A stretch of 64,000 nucleotides of DNA from Saussurea involucrata (Eukaryota > Streptophyta > Magnoliopsida > Asterales > Asteraceae), in contig CM066318.1 in assembly GCA_033807775.1 (NCBI GenBank), forward strand, positions 83,891,379 through 83,955,378, given 5' to 3'. Positions within the stretch are counted from its first letter, which is position 1; every line of letters starts with the position of its first letter. The notes beneath the pieces are model-generated. The model made no database searches and was not told the origin of the DNA. It saw only the letters and a list, made by a program, of their open reading frames with translations. Both the position numbers and the translations under genes were made by a program. Positions 31,346 through 41,067 of the stretch are shown here, one piece after another.

Positions 31346-33145
31346 TGATCAGTGCATGGAATACACCTGCAGACGTGTGCTAATTAAACCTCAAAGCAAG
31401 TATACTATGAGATCTAATGTCGTCTTTTCAAGCAATAAAATGGTAAAGATACCAAGTATCGTCCCACAGAGATTGGAGTTAAAATTGCTATTAAAGTATT
31501 ATGAAAGAAATGATTTCAAATGACGATTTGGAAGAAAATATATTTGATTGGTTGGTTGATGATTAACACAGATTCTAATTAACAAGATTAAAAGAGAAGC
31601 AAGGTTGTAAGACTTGTGATGTTATGATAAACCGAATTCCAGCAGACCAATGCTACAACAATGCTACAGCATGATGTTGCAGCATAGCAGTGACAAAAAC
31701 TAGTTTTATTATCTACTTTAAGACACGTTCCTCTCGGACTCTCACCATCCCATGTTCCAGTACCTAAAGCAATCTCATCTCTGAGCAGAACCTAAGATAA
31801 AGGAACGATGGAAATGGAGTTCTCGAAGTATATGGCAAAACAAATTCGCTTTGTTAAAAGTTACAGTCTCGATATAACCCCATACCCCCCAAGTTGTTAT
31901 ACTCCTACATAGCTTATCTCTAAGTCTATTCCATTTTAACCCCTTGAGAAAATGATAACTTATCAAGAATGCATCATTTTAGACAACAAAAGTAACAACT
32001 CTCATTGCAAGTTACTATCTCGATATAACCCCTTAAGTCATCCAAATTGATGTGCTATTCAATGGCCTATCTCTAGGTCCATGACACTTTAACATTATCA
32101 AAGTGATCAATTTGTCAAAGGATTGTGTTATCTTGAAAGAACTTGGGTTGGAATAATAAAACATCATTTTTGCCACAAAAATGCCTACTTTCTTTTGGTC
32201 ATCATAACATCCTTTGCCTCACACCCAAGCTAACAAGATTAGCTACTCATTACACTAAATGAAACAAAGTAAATGCAAAGTATTGAAAAGTAAACATGAT
32301 GCAAGGAGTAGTAAATGACTTGGAAGTAAAAAATGACTAAAATAAATGACTTTAAAAGTAAAGACAAGAATGTAAGATGCAATAAAGTATATGACAAAAG
32401 TACAATGGAATGTAGATCTATAACTAACAAAATTAAACACTGAAAAGTAAAGACAAGAATGTAATAAAGCAAGACTAGAGATGAAAGATTAACAAAGAAA
32501 GTAAGATGTGCAGTTAGGGTGCTGTTCCAGTGCTGCAACAATGCATAAGTGTATTTAAAGTTTAAAGAAAAATTAAATGAAGAACACTTGAAGATTTAAA
32601 GATTGGAAGAACATTCATAAGATTTCTGGAAATAAACTAAAGAGAGGTTTAGAACTGATTTGAGATCAGTTCTAAGATGGATATTTCTAAAGCTAGATGG
32701 CCCCTCTATATATAACAAAAGGGAGGGGCATCTTTGGTAAATAGAGGGAACTATCCTAACTGGCAAGTACAACTAGTTAACCAAAAGTACAAAACCCAAC
32801 TAAACTACTAGTTAAGCTAACAATACAATCTAATTAGAGTTTTAGGGGTTACAAAAGATAAGTTACATCCAAAATACACATTTCCAGCTCATCCCTTCGG
32901 TTTCTTCTTCCATTTGGCCATCAGATCCATGCTGTTCCAATGCTGCAGCAATGCCCTGTTTTGAGAGGTTTTGCCAAAAACACTTAAATTAGCCTACCAA
33001 TATAGTAAAACAAGCAAACCATGATTCCTAGCTCCAAGAATGCAAAACAAGATAAAAAGGACTCAAAGTTGGGATTTTAGAATGAAAAAGTCCTATCTAA
33101 ACCAAAGAAATAAGTGCTTAAGTACTCAAAATTGAGCACTTATCA
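31346..33145 (-). repeat. 1.8-kb solo LTR inside the gypsy polyprotein
   Basis: The plus-strand ends are TGATCAGTGC and GCACTTATCA. Flanking 5-mers are CCGAA and TCGAA (one mismatch). Removing it joins the gag frame to the pol frame without shift. It has no ORF and no internal LTR pair. On the minus strand TATATATAGAGGGG near 32700 looks like a TATA box, which suggests minus orientation. The family is not identified; long LTRs of this kind occur in Tat/Athila gypsy elements. Confidence 0.75.
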
Positions 33146-36100
33146 TCGAATTTGCCGAAGAAGATTCTGAAGAGAAGATCAACGTCGTGCTCCAATGAGT
33201 GCTCCTCTCATCCAAAGAAGAGGGCCAAAGAAAGAATCTTTTCTGATCTCATTGCTCCGTTCATAAAAAGGTATGCAACCTTATCATCGACAACGGGAGT
33301 TGTGAAAATCTAGTGTCTCGAAAGCTAGTCGATCATCTTAACCTACCCACGCAACCTCATGAGGCCCCCTATTCTCTTGGGTGGGTCAAGAAAGGCCCAC
33401 AAGTTAGAGTCACGCAAACTTGCCGGGTACCCATATCGATCGGAAAATATTACCAAGAAGAAGTTTTGTGCGACGTTCTTGATATGGATGCATGTCACAT
33501 CCTATTGGGCCGACCTTGGCAATTCGATAACGACGTCACCTATAAAGGGCGAGATAATGTCATGCTATTCCGTTGGGGCGACCGAAAGATCGCCATGGCA
33601 CCCGTTAATAGTTTTGAAAAGACCGCCGATAAGAAAAGCGACAATTTGCTCATCATGACAAATAACGAACAAGAGATGGAAGAAGACGCAAAGAAAGCCG
33701 ACGCCTTTTTCCCTATTGTTGTTAAAGGGTTAATGAGTGCAGAAAAGGTCGAGATCGAAATCCCGAAGGAAGTAAGCAAGATACTAGAAGATTTCAAGGA
33801 ACTAGTCGCGGATGATTTGCCTCCCGAACTACCACCCATGAGGGATATTCAACACCAAATCGATTTGATCCCCGGAGCTAGTCTACCAAATTTGCCCCAT
33901 TACCGGATGAGCCCCAAAGAGAAAGAGATCCTAAGAGAACAAGTTGAAGACTTACTAAAAAGGGGCTTTATATGAGAAAGCATGAGTCCGTGTGCCGTAC
34001 CCGTACTCCTAGTGCCAAAGAAAAACAATCAATGGAGGATGTGCATCGATAGTAGAGCCATCAACAAGATCACCATCAAGTACCGGTTCCCTATCCCATG
34101 ATTAGAAGACATGCTTGATGAACTATCCGGTTCCACCGTTTTCCCTAAAATCGATCTTAGAAGCGGTTACCATCAAATCTGTATTCGACCGGGGGATGAA
34201 TGGAAGACCGCCTTCAAAACACCATTCGGGCTCTACGAATGGTTGGTTATGTCATTCGACACGTCAAACGCATCAAGCACCTTCATAAGGACTATGAATC
34301 AAGTACTACGCCCCTTACTTGGAAATTTTGTAGTTGTTTACTTTGACGATATCCTCATCTATAGCCCAGAAGAATTTGATCACCTCGACCATCTTCACCA
34401 AGTCTTAACGGTCCTACAAGAGAATAAGCTCTACGTTAACTTGAAGAAGTGCACTTTCTGCACCAACAAACTTGTGTTCCTTGGTTTCATAGTCGGAGAA
34501 CACGGTATCCAGGTGGATGAAGAAAAGGTGAAAGCCATCCGGGAGTGGCCGACACCCAAGATGGTCACCGACGTTCGTAGCTTTCTTGGGCTAGCAACTT
34601 TCTATCGGAGATTCGTCCAGAATTTTAGTACCATCACCGCCCCGATCACGGAGTGTCTAAAGAAAGGAAATTTCAATGGGGACCCGAACAAGACGAAAGC
34701 TTCACCTTGATCAAGGAAAATCTCAGTATTGCGCCTGTTCTAGCACTACCCGATTTCGATAAAGTTTTTGAAGTAGAATGTGACGCGAGTGGCATTGGAA
34801 TCGGTGCTAGACTAACGCAAGAAAAACGACATGTTGCCTATTTTAGCGAAAAGCTTAGCGAGGCCCGACAAAAGTGGAGCACATACGACCAAGAGTTTTA
34901 TGCGGTGGTTCGAGCTTTACGACAATGGGAGCACTACTTGGTTCAAAAGGAGTTCGTGTTGTTCACCGATCATCAAGCCCTGAAGTTTATCAACAGTCAG
35001 AAAACGATCAATAAGATGCACGCTCGTTGGGTAAGTTTTTTACAGAAATTTCCTTTTGTAATCAAGCACAAATCTGGTACCTTGAACAAAGTAGCCGATG
35101 CACTTAGTCGGCGGGCCTCATTACTCGTTACTTTATCCCACAAGGACGTGGGTTTCGAAACCGTGAAAGAACTTTACAAAGAGGATAGTGATTTTAAAGA
35201 CACATGGGAAAAGTGTGCCAATGGCACGCGTAATGGCGATTTCTATGTCCGGGACGGTTACCTTTTTAAAGGCAACCAACTATGTATTCCCAACTCCTCA
35301 TTACGAGAAAAACTGATTCGTGACTTGCATGGAGGAGGATTAAGCGGGCATCTAGGACGAGACAAAACCGTTGCTAGCTTGGAAGAACGGTATTATTGGC
35401 CACACCTAAAGAAGGACGCATGTTCGATTGTAAGAAAGCGCTACATTTTCCAAACCGCAAAAGGGCGATCACAAAACACCAGTCTCTACACCCCTCTCCC
35501 GATCCCTGATGACATTTGGCAAGACCTCTCGATGGACTTCGTGTTAGGTCTTCCCCGTACTCAAAGGGGAGTGGACTCTATTTTCGTGGTGGTTGACCGT
35601 TTCTCCAAAATGAGCCACTTTATAGCTTGCAAGAAAATCGCCGGTGCAAGTAATATCGCAAGACTTTTCTTTAAAGAAATGGTACGTCTACATGGTGTCC
35701 CGAAAACGACCACTTCCGATCAAGACACAAAATTTCCTAGCCACTTTTGGATCACGCTTTGGCGATTGTTCGGAACAACCCTCAAGAAAAGTAGCACCGC
35801 TCACCCCCAAACCGACGGCCAAACGGAAATTACTAACCGGACTTTGGGGAACATGCTTCGAATTGTGTGTGGTGACAAGCCGAAACAATGGGACGTGGCC
35901 TTAGCACAAGTTGAGTTCGCTTACAATAGTGTCGTCCACACCGCCACAGGTCACTCTCCCTATTCATTGGTCTACACGTCATCCCCGAGGAACGTGGTTG
36001 ATTTGGTCAAACTCCCGCGAAATCCCGGAGTCAGCATCGCAGCGGGTAACATGGCTAAGGAATTACAAGCAACGAAAGAGGTCGTCAAATTACGTCTTGA

Positions 36101-36470
36101 AACAACCGGTTTAAAGAATAAAGCGGCGGCCGACAAACACCGCCGGAAGAAGGTATTCAACGTGGGAGACGAGGTAATGGTTTTTCTCCGGAAAGAGCAA
36201 TTTCCCATTGGTACTTATGGAAAGCTCCAACCCAGAAAATACGGACCGTTCAAGATCACAAAGAAGATTAACGACAATGCATACGTCGTCGCCGTTCCCG
36301 ATTCGTTGCATATATCAAACACCTTCAATGTTGCCGACATATACGAGTACCATAAGGATGAGTCGATTTCTTTAGAAAAGAACTCAGGGTCGAGTTCTTC
36401 AGAAGTGGAGGAGACTGATATAGAGAGAGTTGCGAGGAAGATTGAGGAACAAATTGAAAATCATAAATAG
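33146..36470 (+). pseudogene. pol: Broken gypsy pol (protease, RT, RNase H, integrase)
   Basis: The protease region has LIIDNGSCENLVS, with the family D(S/N)G motif. RT starts in one frame, meets TGA codons after KRGFI and after YRFPIP, and continues with KIDLRSGYHQI and the catalytic VVYFDDILIYS. A 1-nt frameshift near 34670 shifts to RNase H (VECDASGIGIGA, VLFTDHQALKF). The integrase keeps the two His (GLSGHLGRDK) but both Cys of the zinc site are gone (RYIFQTAKG where the family has CYxCQ). The core keeps MDFVLGLP, SDQDTKF and QTEITNRT. The C-terminus (KYGPFKITKKINDNAYVV, NVADIYEYHKDE) reads on into the 3' LTR and stops at 36470. Several stops are CGA-to-TGA type, as from methylated CpG decay. 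Confidence 0.9.
36401..36415 (+). promoter_or_regulatory. Polypurine tract of the gypsy element, inside the coding frame
   Basis: AGAAGTGGAGGAGAC abuts the 3' LTR and is translated as part of the integrase tail (EVEE). Confidence 0.75.
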
Positions 36471-36640
36471 TCGCCAAAGAGAGTTGCAAGTGAGATGAAT
36501 AATCACTAACTCACTTCAAAGTCACGCTACACACTTGTAACACCTTAGGCATATCCCACATCGGCCGTGGACAGGTGAGATGCTGGGTATATTAGTAAAC
36601 CTTGGCCTTACCAAACACAACGCGTTTTGGGGCCACAAGC

Positions 36641-36720
36641 ATGCGGGTTCCTTGGGAACTCTGTGGTTAAGCGTGCTTGGGTGGGAGTAGTACCAGGATG
36701 GGTGACCTCCTGGGAAGTCC
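36641..36720 (+). repeat. 5S-rRNA-derived block in the left Cassandra LTR
   Basis: The text matches the 3' two thirds of plant 5S rRNA, including the polymerase III control regions GGTTAAGCGTGCTTGG (box A) and AGGATGGGTGACCTCCTGGG (box C). The 5' part of 5S is diverged, so this is not an rRNA gene. Confidence 0.9.
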
Positions 36721-36999
36721 TTGCGAAGTCCTTGCCAGGTCGCCAAGAACAAAGCCGTGAGCCAGTGGGGCAAAGCGGACAATATTGTGTCGTGGTAAGC
36801 GGGGTGTTACAAATGGTATCAGAGCCACTCCTGTGCCGTTCGGGATGGTGGGGCAAACCTTATCGAGGACGATGAGTCCCTAAGGGGGGGTGTGTGTAAC
36901 ACCTTAGGCATATCCCACATCGGCCGTGGACAGGAGAGATGCTGGGTATATTAGTAAACCTTGGCCTTACCAGACACAACGCGTTTTGGGGCCACAAGC

Positions 37000-37079
37000 A
37001 TGCGGGTTCCTTGGGAACTCTGTGGTTAAGCGTGCTTGGGTGGGAGTAGTACCAGGATGGGTGACCTCCTGGGAAGTCC
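37000..37079 (+). repeat. 5S-rRNA-derived block in the right Cassandra LTR
   Basis: Second copy, with the same polymerase III boxes. Only a few differences from the left copy are seen across the LTRs. Confidence 0.9.
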
Positions 37080-37640
37080 TTGCGAAGTCTTTGCTAGGTC
37101 GCCAAGAACAAAACTGTAAGCCAGTGGAGCAAAGCGGACAATATTGTGTCGTGGTAAGCGGGGTGTTACAACACTGTTTGGAATTCTATACAGTTTGCCA
37201 TGCGAAGCAATACCAAAGCTAGCCACCAAAAGACCCACTTTGATTCAAACTCTTTTCCACCATTCCACGTTGACACCATCCACTGATTCATTACCTTTTC
37301 TTTACTTCTTAATTTCCTTTTTAGTTATCTATGCTTTATATTCGTTATCTTTTATTTTATTATTATTTTCCCTTAATTATCCATAGTTTTAGATTTAATC
37401 TTTTAATTATTTTTTAGTTATAAATAGGGTTGATAGGTTTCTTTGTTAAGCAGTTTATGAATTAATAAAAGTTCTACTTTTAAGAGTTTTCTCTTTCGTT
37501 TGAGTTTTGCAAATCGTAACTCTCAAACCGTTAACGGGATTTAAACGCTTGTCGATCCTTCCGCAAACCTACGCTGCGTCATTTTGGAATTATAATAAGT
37601 TTATTTCAGTGATAATAGAAAACAAACTCAAACAATGTCA

Positions 37641-38025
37641 GAGCATCTCCAACGGGTTTTCTATATTTTTTCTAAAATATAGAATCAAAAGTTAAAATCT
37701 TTATAAATAGTTACAATCATATTCAACAACTTTTCTATTTTAGAGATTTTAACACAAGTTATATTAATATAACGTTCTTTAATTTTATCTTCCATATACA
37801 TTTAAAACAAATCTTAATAGAAAATGATAAAAGTTCATTTTCATTGGTGGGAATGAATAAACTAATCATTTCTATCTCTTATCACCAAGATTTAGAGGAT
37901 TCTCTACACTTGGAAAATTTTCAAGTTTTCTCTATTATAGAGAACAAGATAGCAAAGCTGTTGAAGAGGTTTAAGAAAAAAAAAACTCAATTTTTTATAT
38001 TTTAGCAAAGATGTTGAAGATGCTC
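37641..38025. mobile_element. MITE of the GAGCATC family, copy 2
   Basis: The ends GAGCATCTCCAACGGG and, inverted, GAGCATCTTCAACATC match, with TCA on both sides (37638-37640 and 38026-38028). The length of 385 bp is close to copy 1 at 29174. There is no ORF. Confidence 0.7.
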
Positions 38026-38028
38026 TCA

Positions 38029-38373
38029 CATTATTAAGAAACAAGATACAACATTCGTTGAATGTTGTATTTCTTCGCAAAAGATTAATTTGATGAAAAA
38101 AAATCCGCAATATTAATTAGAAAGACAACAACCATAATCAAATGACATTAAAAATATATATATAATATATTAATAAAAAAATTAAAAATAACGTAATAAG
38201 AAATAAATGTTATGAAACTAACAATTTAATTATTTTTTTGTTTTAAGTTTTAATCAAATAAGTAGTGTGCTTCTAAAGCAATAAAATCCAACCAGAAAGA
38301 TTGAAAATGAATAATGTATAAACATTTGAAACGAAAAAGTGTGAATCATTAATTCACATGTGAAAATTGCTTA
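38029..38373. other. AT-rich spacer left of MULE-1
   Basis: No gene or repeat structure was recognised. Confidence 0.4.
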
Positions 38374-38382
38374 AATTAATAA

Positions 38383-38596
38383 GAGTAAACTACAATTTTG
38401 GTCCCTGGTGTATACCAAAATCACCGAAAGTGGTCCCTAAACTTCAAAAACGACATTTTTCGTCCCTGGTCTCCTTATTTTGCTCTGAAAGTGGTCCAAA
38501 GCTCTAACGCCGTCTAACAAATGGCCGTTTAAGGCCTCATGTGCTTCTCACGTGATGGGCAATTTGGTCATTTCACTATTTCCCTCTCATTTAAAC
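38383..38596 (+). repeat. Left terminal inverted repeat of MULE-1
   Basis: 214 bp, matched by 62910-63123 in inverse. It lies 83 bp upstream of the GRF gene ATG and probably holds its promoter, as in maize MuDR. Confidence 0.93.
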
Positions 38597-38679
38597 CAAC
38601 GACTTTACTTTCTTCTTTGGTCTTCTTCTTCGTTTTCCTTCGATTTCTTTCTGCCTTTCTCTCCTCCACAATATCGACA

Positions 38680-38961
38680 ATGGTGGTTTGTGATTGTGGT
38701 GTACCAGCGATGATAAAGACTTCATGGACAACTAAAAACCCTGGCCGTAGGTTTTATGGGTGCGCAAGGAAGTCTGCCAAATGCGATTTCTTTGCTTGGT
38801 ACGATCAACAGTTGTGTCAACGAGCTATGGAGGTAATCCCTGGTTTGCTAAGATCAAAGAACAGTGTTGAAGCTTCCCTCAACGCAAAAGAAAAGGAAAT
38901 CAAGATTTTGAAGCTTTTATGGGTTCTCAGTTGGGTTTTCTTTATTTTTGTACTTTTTTAG
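38680..38961 (+). CDS. Small GRF zinc-finger protein with C-terminal hydrophobic tail
   Basis: The ATG at 38680 gives 93 residues; an upstream ATG in the same frame at 38539 lies within the TIR and adds a leader without family features. Residues 4-42 form a GRF-type zinc finger: C4-x-C6, the signature NPGRRFYGC ending at C28, C35, then FFAWYD. GRF fingers bind single-stranded nucleic acid in several DNA-repair enzymes. A charged helix follows (SLNAKEKEIK), and the last 15 residues (LLWVLSWVFFIFVLF) are strongly hydrophobic, like a tail anchor. It lies inside the MULE and convergent to the transposase, the position that mudrB has in MuDR. It has no resemblance to mudrB that I can see. It may be a transposition accessory gene or a captured host gene. 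The frame is intact. Confidence 0.85.
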   Translation: MVVCDCGVPAMIKTSWTTKNPGRRFYGCARKSAKCDFFAWYDQQLCQRAMEVIPGLLRSKNSVEASLNAKEKEIKILKLLWVLSWVFFIFVLF

Positions 38962-39255
38962 TTGACCTAATCCAATGTAGGTGGTTGTTATGGTTGTAAT
39001 GCTTGTAATGGTTCAAAAGTTTCAATGAAAACTTATTTCTTTCATAAACCCTGTTGTGATGTTGAATGTTTGCATTTCATTAAAGACAACACACAGAATA
39101 TACATTCATACAAGTTACCTTGTTTGATTGCCCATTTAAAACCAAATACATCACCAAAACACAGAATATGCATTCATACAAGTTATGCCTAATATAATAC
39201 CAAAATACATTCATTTTCTGTTAATTTACCAAACACACAGAAAATGTTTACCTAA
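38962..39255. other. 3' region of the GRF gene with short direct repeats
   Basis: The non-coding segment includes repeats of ACACAGAATATACATTCATA and CCAAATACAT. It resumes at 46541 beyond the LARD. Confidence 0.45.
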
Positions 39256-41067
39256 TGTAACAACCCGGTTTTCCAAACATACCACAATAACATATATTGC
39301 ATAACATCGTTACATTAATAAAAGAAAATTACATAATTATTCACATACGGTCCCATAGTCTCGAAACTACAAAATACATAAAAGCTTCCTAATCAATATC
39401 AGTCATTAAAAAAAACGTCCTACTCTTTATCCCTTCCTTTGCCGCTGTAATTTCCTCGACCTGGAATACATATTTTTTAAAAACAAAATGAGGGTTAGAC
39501 CAAACGGTCTAGTGAGATAATCCCTGTCATTTCAAAATCGTTATAAAACCAATTCATATAAAATCCTTTATATAAATACACATATATCACAAAGACTTAA
39601 ATACCAAATAAGACTCGTGCATCGTGTACCACTCATCCTTCACATCCTTCACATCATTCCCATGGCCATATTAGTTGGTTGCGAGCCAACTCTCCGCTGT
39701 ACAACAATTACAGCACCGCTGTACAACAATTACAGCACCGCTGTACAACAATTACAGCAAACATCCGCCGGCATAGTTCGGCAAGTGCTCTCGTGTAGTG
39801 TAATGCACATATAAATACAATATATATATGTACCAATATATCATATTGTCATTTATAAAACCTTTCATCACATTCCAACCATATATATATCACATTTTCT
39901 TTTATAAAAACGTTACCACATTCCAACCACATATACGTCTCAATATAAACACATAATCACATCATGTATCATAATCTCAATCCGTACATGTCCATCTCAT
40001 ATATATATCACATATATATGTATCCCAGTTGAAAAACGTTTTAAAGTAAAACTCACCTTGATTGTTTATCAAAACTCCTTCCAAGCTTCTTTCAAGTAAT
40101 CCAACCCGTCACCCAAATTTTACATAATCTGAAACAATTAAAATACAAGTATCCCTTAAACACTAAGAATCTTAAATAATCTAAAATCTTCGACTGTTAT
40201 CGCAACCAACTAAAAAGATACCCTTGTCGCAACCAACTGCTGCGATACCACAACATTGTCGCAACCAACTATTACGACACATCACCTTATCGCAATCAAC
40301 TACTGCGATATCCCTTCTTATCGCAACCAACTGTTGCGATACCAAAGGCTTGTCGCAACCCATGGTTGCGATACCTATGAATGTCGCAAAACACCAAGAC
40401 TATCGCAACCCACTATTGCGATACTTATGAATATCTCAGTTAACTAAGTTCATCTTTTACCCAGAAAATTATAGATTTCGACCATGAATGTTTCTGTAAT
40501 TTTGAAGATATACTTAAGATCATAAATAGCAACTATCCATAAACTCAGTTTTCCAAAATATCCATAATTCATCAAAACCCACTTTTTAAACTTATATAAA
40601 CTTTAACTATATAAAGAAGAAGATTTTTATGTAAAATAATACCTTTGATTTAAACACTGAATTTCCTCAATCCCTTCAACTGATTCTGTCTTCTTCTTCT
40701 TTACTTTCTTTCTTATGATTCTCTCTTTTCTCTCTTTCGCTTTTCGCCGTGAACAAAAATACACACACACACTTTTAGCTTTCTTTTCTTTTCTTCACTC
40801 ACACACACTAGATATCTCAACTTTAGATATTAACAAAATGAGACACCTCACCCCCTTAATAGAAAAGAGGCGGTGATGGTGTTTGGTTTGTTTATTTTAA
40901 CCAAACAAACCCCAATCTTCTCCAAATTGGCAATTTATACCCTCCAACTTCCAATTTAAAATTAAAACTTACCCCTTAACCTCTAACTCCATAAAAATAA
41001 TCCCAAACTTATTTTAAAATTAAAATAATAAAAATTAAATAAACCCACAATATACCCGGTTATTACA
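39256..41067 (-). repeat. 3' LTR of the LARD
   Basis: 1812 bp. It contains a triplet of GCTGTACAACAATTACAGCA-like repeats near 39697-39761 and the TCGCAACC hairpin array. Confidence 0.92.
40195..40432. repeat. Array of TATCGCAACC...TTGCGATA hairpins, left LARD LTR
   Basis: About eight units of the type TATCGCAACCAACTGTTGCGATAC, each an inverted repeat able to form an 8-9-bp stem with a short loop. Several units keep pairing through compensating changes. The open frames reported by simple translation here are by-products of this repeat. Confidence 0.85.

Larger units (their letters stand above)
36536..37170 (+). mobile_element. Complete Cassandra TRIM retrotransposon
   Basis: Two 276-bp LTRs (36536-36811 and 36895-37170), starting TGTAACACC and ending GTGTTACA, flank an 83-bp interior. 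The interior holds only a primer site (TGGTATCAGAGCC from 36814) and a polypurine tract (AAGGGGGGG before 36891). A perfect 5-bp duplication ACACT (36531-36535 and 37171-37175) proves insertion. Each LTR carries a 5S-rRNA-like block. This is the definition of Cassandra, a non-coding terminal-repeat retrotransposon in miniature that needs enzymes from other elements. Confidence 0.95.
29685..37581 (+). mobile_element. Decayed Ty3/gypsy chromovirus (CRM-like) with two nested insertions
   Basis: The element is bounded by TGATATAG...CTGCGTCA LTRs and the perfect duplication TTTTG (29680-29684 and 37582-37586). A tRNA-Met primer site lies after the 5' LTR. Domain order is gag, protease, RT, RNase H, integrase, as in Ty3/gypsy. 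The last frame runs through the polypurine tract and 55 bp into the 3' LTR, a trait I associate with CRM-type chromoviruses. The body is broken by stops, frameshifts and a solo LTR, and the 3' LTR by a Cassandra element. The LTRs differ at about 3% of positions by eye. Confidence 0.92.
36416..37581 (+). repeat. 3' LTR of the gypsy element, interrupted by Cassandra
   Basis: After removal of 36536-37170 and one TSD about 526 bp remain, colinear with the 5' LTR. About 16 differences were counted by eye. The sequence ends CTGCGTCA. Confidence 0.92.

Noticed and set aside
31346..33145. A DNA transposon with TGAT(A/C)AGTGC inverted ends and a 3-bp duplication
   Set aside because: TG...CA ends, a 5-bp duplication with one mismatch, a TATA-like box and the size fit a solo LTR better.
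36641..37079. Two 5S rRNA genes
   Set aside because: Only the 3' part resembles 5S and both copies lie in the LTRs of a Cassandra element.
40181..40447. ORFs of about 60-68 codons on both strands, repeated at 45654-45960
   Set aside because: They are translations of the non-coding hairpin array in the two LARD LTRs.
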